The notes under the pieces were generated by a model. The model was not told where the DNA came from, made no database searches, and was given only the letters and a program-made list of their open reading frames with translations. This document shows positions 6,186 to 7,092 of a stretch of DNA of 7,092 nucleotides, in pieces. The first letter of the stretch is position 1, and the number at the start of each line of letters is the position of its first letter. The position numbers and the translations under genes were made by a program. Origin of the DNA: Verrucomicrobiales bacterium. Its GTDB lineage: Bacteria > Verrucomicrobiota > Verrucomicrobiia > Methylacidiphilales > JAAUTS01. Location of the stretch: positions 1 through 7,092 of the forward strand of contig JAITHY010000117.1 of assembly GCA_031279715.1 (NCBI GenBank), read 5' to 3'.

Positions 6186-6383
6186 TTGGTGAGAAAAACA
6201 AAAAAAGTCAGGCAAATCGGCGTCAGGCTCGACCCCGAACTGGAGGAAGCCGTCGAGTCCATCTCGCGGCAAACCAAGCTGACGATTGCCGAGTTGGTGC
6301 GCCTGTGCATTGAGCGGCAAATTGACACCATCGCCAAAGACGGCGGCATTCTGTTAAAAGTGAAACTGCCCGGCAAATCGTGA
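6186..6383 (+). CDS. Small ribbon-helix-helix (CopG/Arc-like) DNA-binding protein
   Basis: The ORF gives 65 residues from TTG 6186, or 64 from GTG 6189, which is equally plausible; no Shine-Dalgarno decides. A basic N-terminus (VRKTKKV) precedes a short beta strand, RQIGVRLD, then helix PELEEAVESISRQTK, a turn, and helix LTIAELVRLCIERQIDTI. This is the ribbon-helix-helix plan, in which two strands of a dimer lie in the major groove. Such proteins are repressors or antitoxin-type regulators. No toxin gene follows: the next 381 bases are non-coding. Its divergent neighbour is the autotransporter, and a 7-bp inverted repeat lies between them, so autoregulation and control of the autotransporter are reasonable inferences. 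The word CGCTGAC is not exact here, although AGCTGACG occurs at 6277-6284. Confidence 0.72.
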   Translation: MVRKTKKVRQIGVRLDPELEEAVESISRQTKLTIAELVRLCIERQIDTIAKDGGILLKVKLPGKS

Positions 6384-6464
6384 CTGTCAGTCAATGCTGG
6401 GTGCGGGGTCAGTCGTAATTTCTCATCTCTCCAACCTGTAACCAGCCTGACCGACTGGGCGGCA

Positions 6465-6597
6465 ATCCCGTAGGGATGGAATAATTATAGCCACCAGTGT
6501 CAACCGGCGGAATAAATCACGGCAACGCAATTAAACCCGTCAGGGGTGGAATAAAACTATGGCGCTGACGCTGACCGTTTATTTCACCCCTGCGGGG
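6465..6597. repeat. Repeat cluster: CCC-NNN-GGG mini-hairpins followed by TGGAATAA
   Basis: Direct copies are ATCCCGTAGGGATGGAATAA (6465-6484), a partial copy GGCGGAATAA (6506-6515), and CCCGTCAGGGGTGGAATAA (6536-6554). An inverted copy on the other strand reads CCCCGCAGGGGTGAAATAA (6597-6579). The third and inverted copies face each other across 6558-6576 and could fold into a stem of about 20 bp. The same structure repeating with compensated sequence differences points to a dispersed repeat family. Its identity cannot be fixed without a genome search. Confidence 0.6.
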
Positions 6598-6626
6598 TCC
6601 GCGCGTATTGTTTGCATGGACCCCGC
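6592..6626. repeat. 9-bp perfect GC-rich inverted repeat
   Basis: GCGGGGTCC (6592-6600) and GGACCCCGC (6618-6626) pair perfectly across 17 nt. GCGGGGTC also occurs at 6403-6410. No T-run follows either arm, so it is not a standard intrinsic terminator. The left arm overlaps the inverted TGGAATAA repeat, which would allow alternative folds. Confidence 0.55.
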
Positions 6627-6755
6627 CGCCCGCCGAAGAATGCTTAGGTTGCAAGGGTCAGTGGCAAACGGCGGTAAAAAATATTTTTGCGAGCAAGGAA
6701 ACACGGTTGCCATGTGATTTTTATGTTCTTTGAGGCCTGTTGCGGCTATTAATGC

Positions 6756-6767
6756 AGAGGTGTTATG
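6756..6767 (+). promoter_or_regulatory. Ribosome binding site and start of coaBC
   Basis: AGAGGTG sits just before ATG 6765, separated by TT. It is a good purine-rich match and fixes the start that also gives the family's N-terminus. Confidence 0.6.
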
Positions 6768-7092
6768 AAAACAAAAAGAGTATTGCTGGGCATCACCGGC
6801 TCCATCGCCGCGTACAAAGCGGCGGAAATCGCGAGCCAGTTAACGCAACGCGGCGTGGCGGTGGACGCCGCGATGACGGTGAACGGGACGCGTTTCATCA
6901 CCCCGCTGACGCTCAGCACGCTGACGCACCGGCCCGTCATCAGCGACTTGTGGGCTGACAGTCACGCGCGGCCGCTGCACATTGAGGCGGCGGACGAGGC
7001 GGACTTGGCGCTCATCGCGCCGGCGACGGCGAACATCCTGGCGAAAATGGCGCACGGCCTCGCCGACGACGCGCTGAGTTGCATCCTGCTGG
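6765..7092 (+). CDS. coaBC: Phosphopantothenoylcysteine decarboxylase/synthase CoaBC, N-terminal part (cut by right edge)
   Basis: The visible 109 residues start MKTKRVLLGITGSIAAYKAA, the classic flavoprotein N-terminus of CoaBC (Dfp). The segment PLHIEAADEADLALIAPATA carries the conserved His of the decarboxylase active site and leads into the PATAN motif, then AKMAHGLADDALS. This domain binds FMN and decarboxylates 4'-phosphopantothenoylcysteine in coenzyme A synthesis. The fused C-terminal CoaB synthetase domain would lie beyond the window, so a bifunctional enzyme is expected from the family but not shown. It shares the plus strand with yicC and gmk, its usual neighbours in many genomes. 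Here about 3.2 kb containing an autotransporter and an RHH gene separate it from gmk. Confidence 0.93.
   Translation, partial: MKTKRVLLGITGSIAAYKAAEIASQLTQRGVAVDAAMTVNGTRFITPLTLSTLTHRPVISDLWADSHARPLHIEAADEADLALIAPATANILAKMAHGLADDALSCILL

Larger units (their letters stand above)
6384..6764. other. Non-coding stretch with short hairpin repeats upstream of coaBC
   Basis: No reading frame here looks like a gene. The stretch holds several copies of a GGNGGAATAA word, a longer inverted repeat, a GC-rich 9-bp inverted repeat, two CGCTGAC words in tandem (6563-6575), and an AT-rich palindrome AAAAATATTTTT near 6676-6688. The coaBC promoter is probably in its last 100 bases (TATTAAT at 6747-6753 is a possible -10), but no good -35 partner is visible. 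Confidence 0.6.
1360..6926. repeat. Dispersed short word CGCTGAC (extended CGCTGACGGTCA)
   Basis: By hand count the heptamer CGCTGAC occurs 33 times on the two strands between 1360 and 6926, and nowhere in 1-1359. It is found inside the mnmC-like gene (6), yicC (7), gmk (2), the autotransporter (14) and coaBC (2), and in the gap before coaBC (2). The 12-mer CGCTGACGGTCA is exact at 2427-2438, 2705-2716 and 6012-6023 on the plus strand, and at 4760-4771, 5124-5135 and 5979-5990 on the minus strand. Its core CTGAC-G-GTCAG is an interrupted palindrome. Role unknown. Confidence 0.8.

Noticed and set aside
6186..6383. The small gene as rpoZ (omega subunit), expected between gmk and coaBC
   Set aside because: The sequence follows the ribbon-helix-helix plan and lacks the omega N-terminal segment.
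6465..6597. CRISPR array
   Set aside because: Units are short, unequally spaced, partly inverted and diverged, and no cas gene is present.

Overview
The window looks like chromosomal DNA of a Gram-negative bacterium with moderately high GC. A type V autotransporter with a C-terminal phenylalanine shows there is an outer membrane. The housekeeping order yicC-gmk-...-coaBC, weak or absent Shine-Dalgarno sequences at several starts, and abundant dispersed hairpin repeats fit an environmental or host-associated member of the PVC group (Verrucomicrobiota or a relative). That placement is inference, not proof.

Left part (1-1135): accessory DNA. On the minus strand, a small hypothetical gene (366-530) sits 4 nt upstream of an AbiEii/AbiGii-like nucleotidyltransferase gene that runs off the left edge. 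On the plus strand, 626-913 encodes a short, apparently truncated protein of a second nucleotidyltransferase-like family. Both proteins have changes at the expected DxD metal site. A hairpin (1002-1029) and a minus-strand tRNA-Gly(UCC) close this part.

Centre (1210-3607): three plus-strand housekeeping genes. They are a stand-alone MnmC/DUF752-type tRNA methyltransferase, a YicC/YloC-family endoribonuclease, and guanylate kinase (gmk). yicC and gmk are 1 nt apart and clearly form an operon. A long imperfect hairpin (3636-3682) separates gmk from the convergent gene that follows.

Right part (3691-7092): a large minus-strand autotransporter gene is divergent from a small plus-strand ribbon-helix-helix (RHH) DNA-binding protein gene. 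Their shared control region carries a 7-bp inverted repeat that overlaps a candidate promoter. A 381-bp non-coding stretch with short hairpin repeats follows, then the start of coaBC, cut by the right edge. In many bacteria gmk and coaBC are near neighbours, so the autotransporter/RHH pair looks like an insertion into that order.

The strongest unexplained signal is a short word, CGCTGAC. I counted 33 copies on both strands by hand between 1360 and 6926, and none in the first 1359 bases. Its extended form CGCTGACGGTCA occurs exactly six times, in two different reading frames. This behaves like a DNA-level signal (an uptake-sequence-like, Chi-like or HIP1-like motif) rather than a protein-level one.
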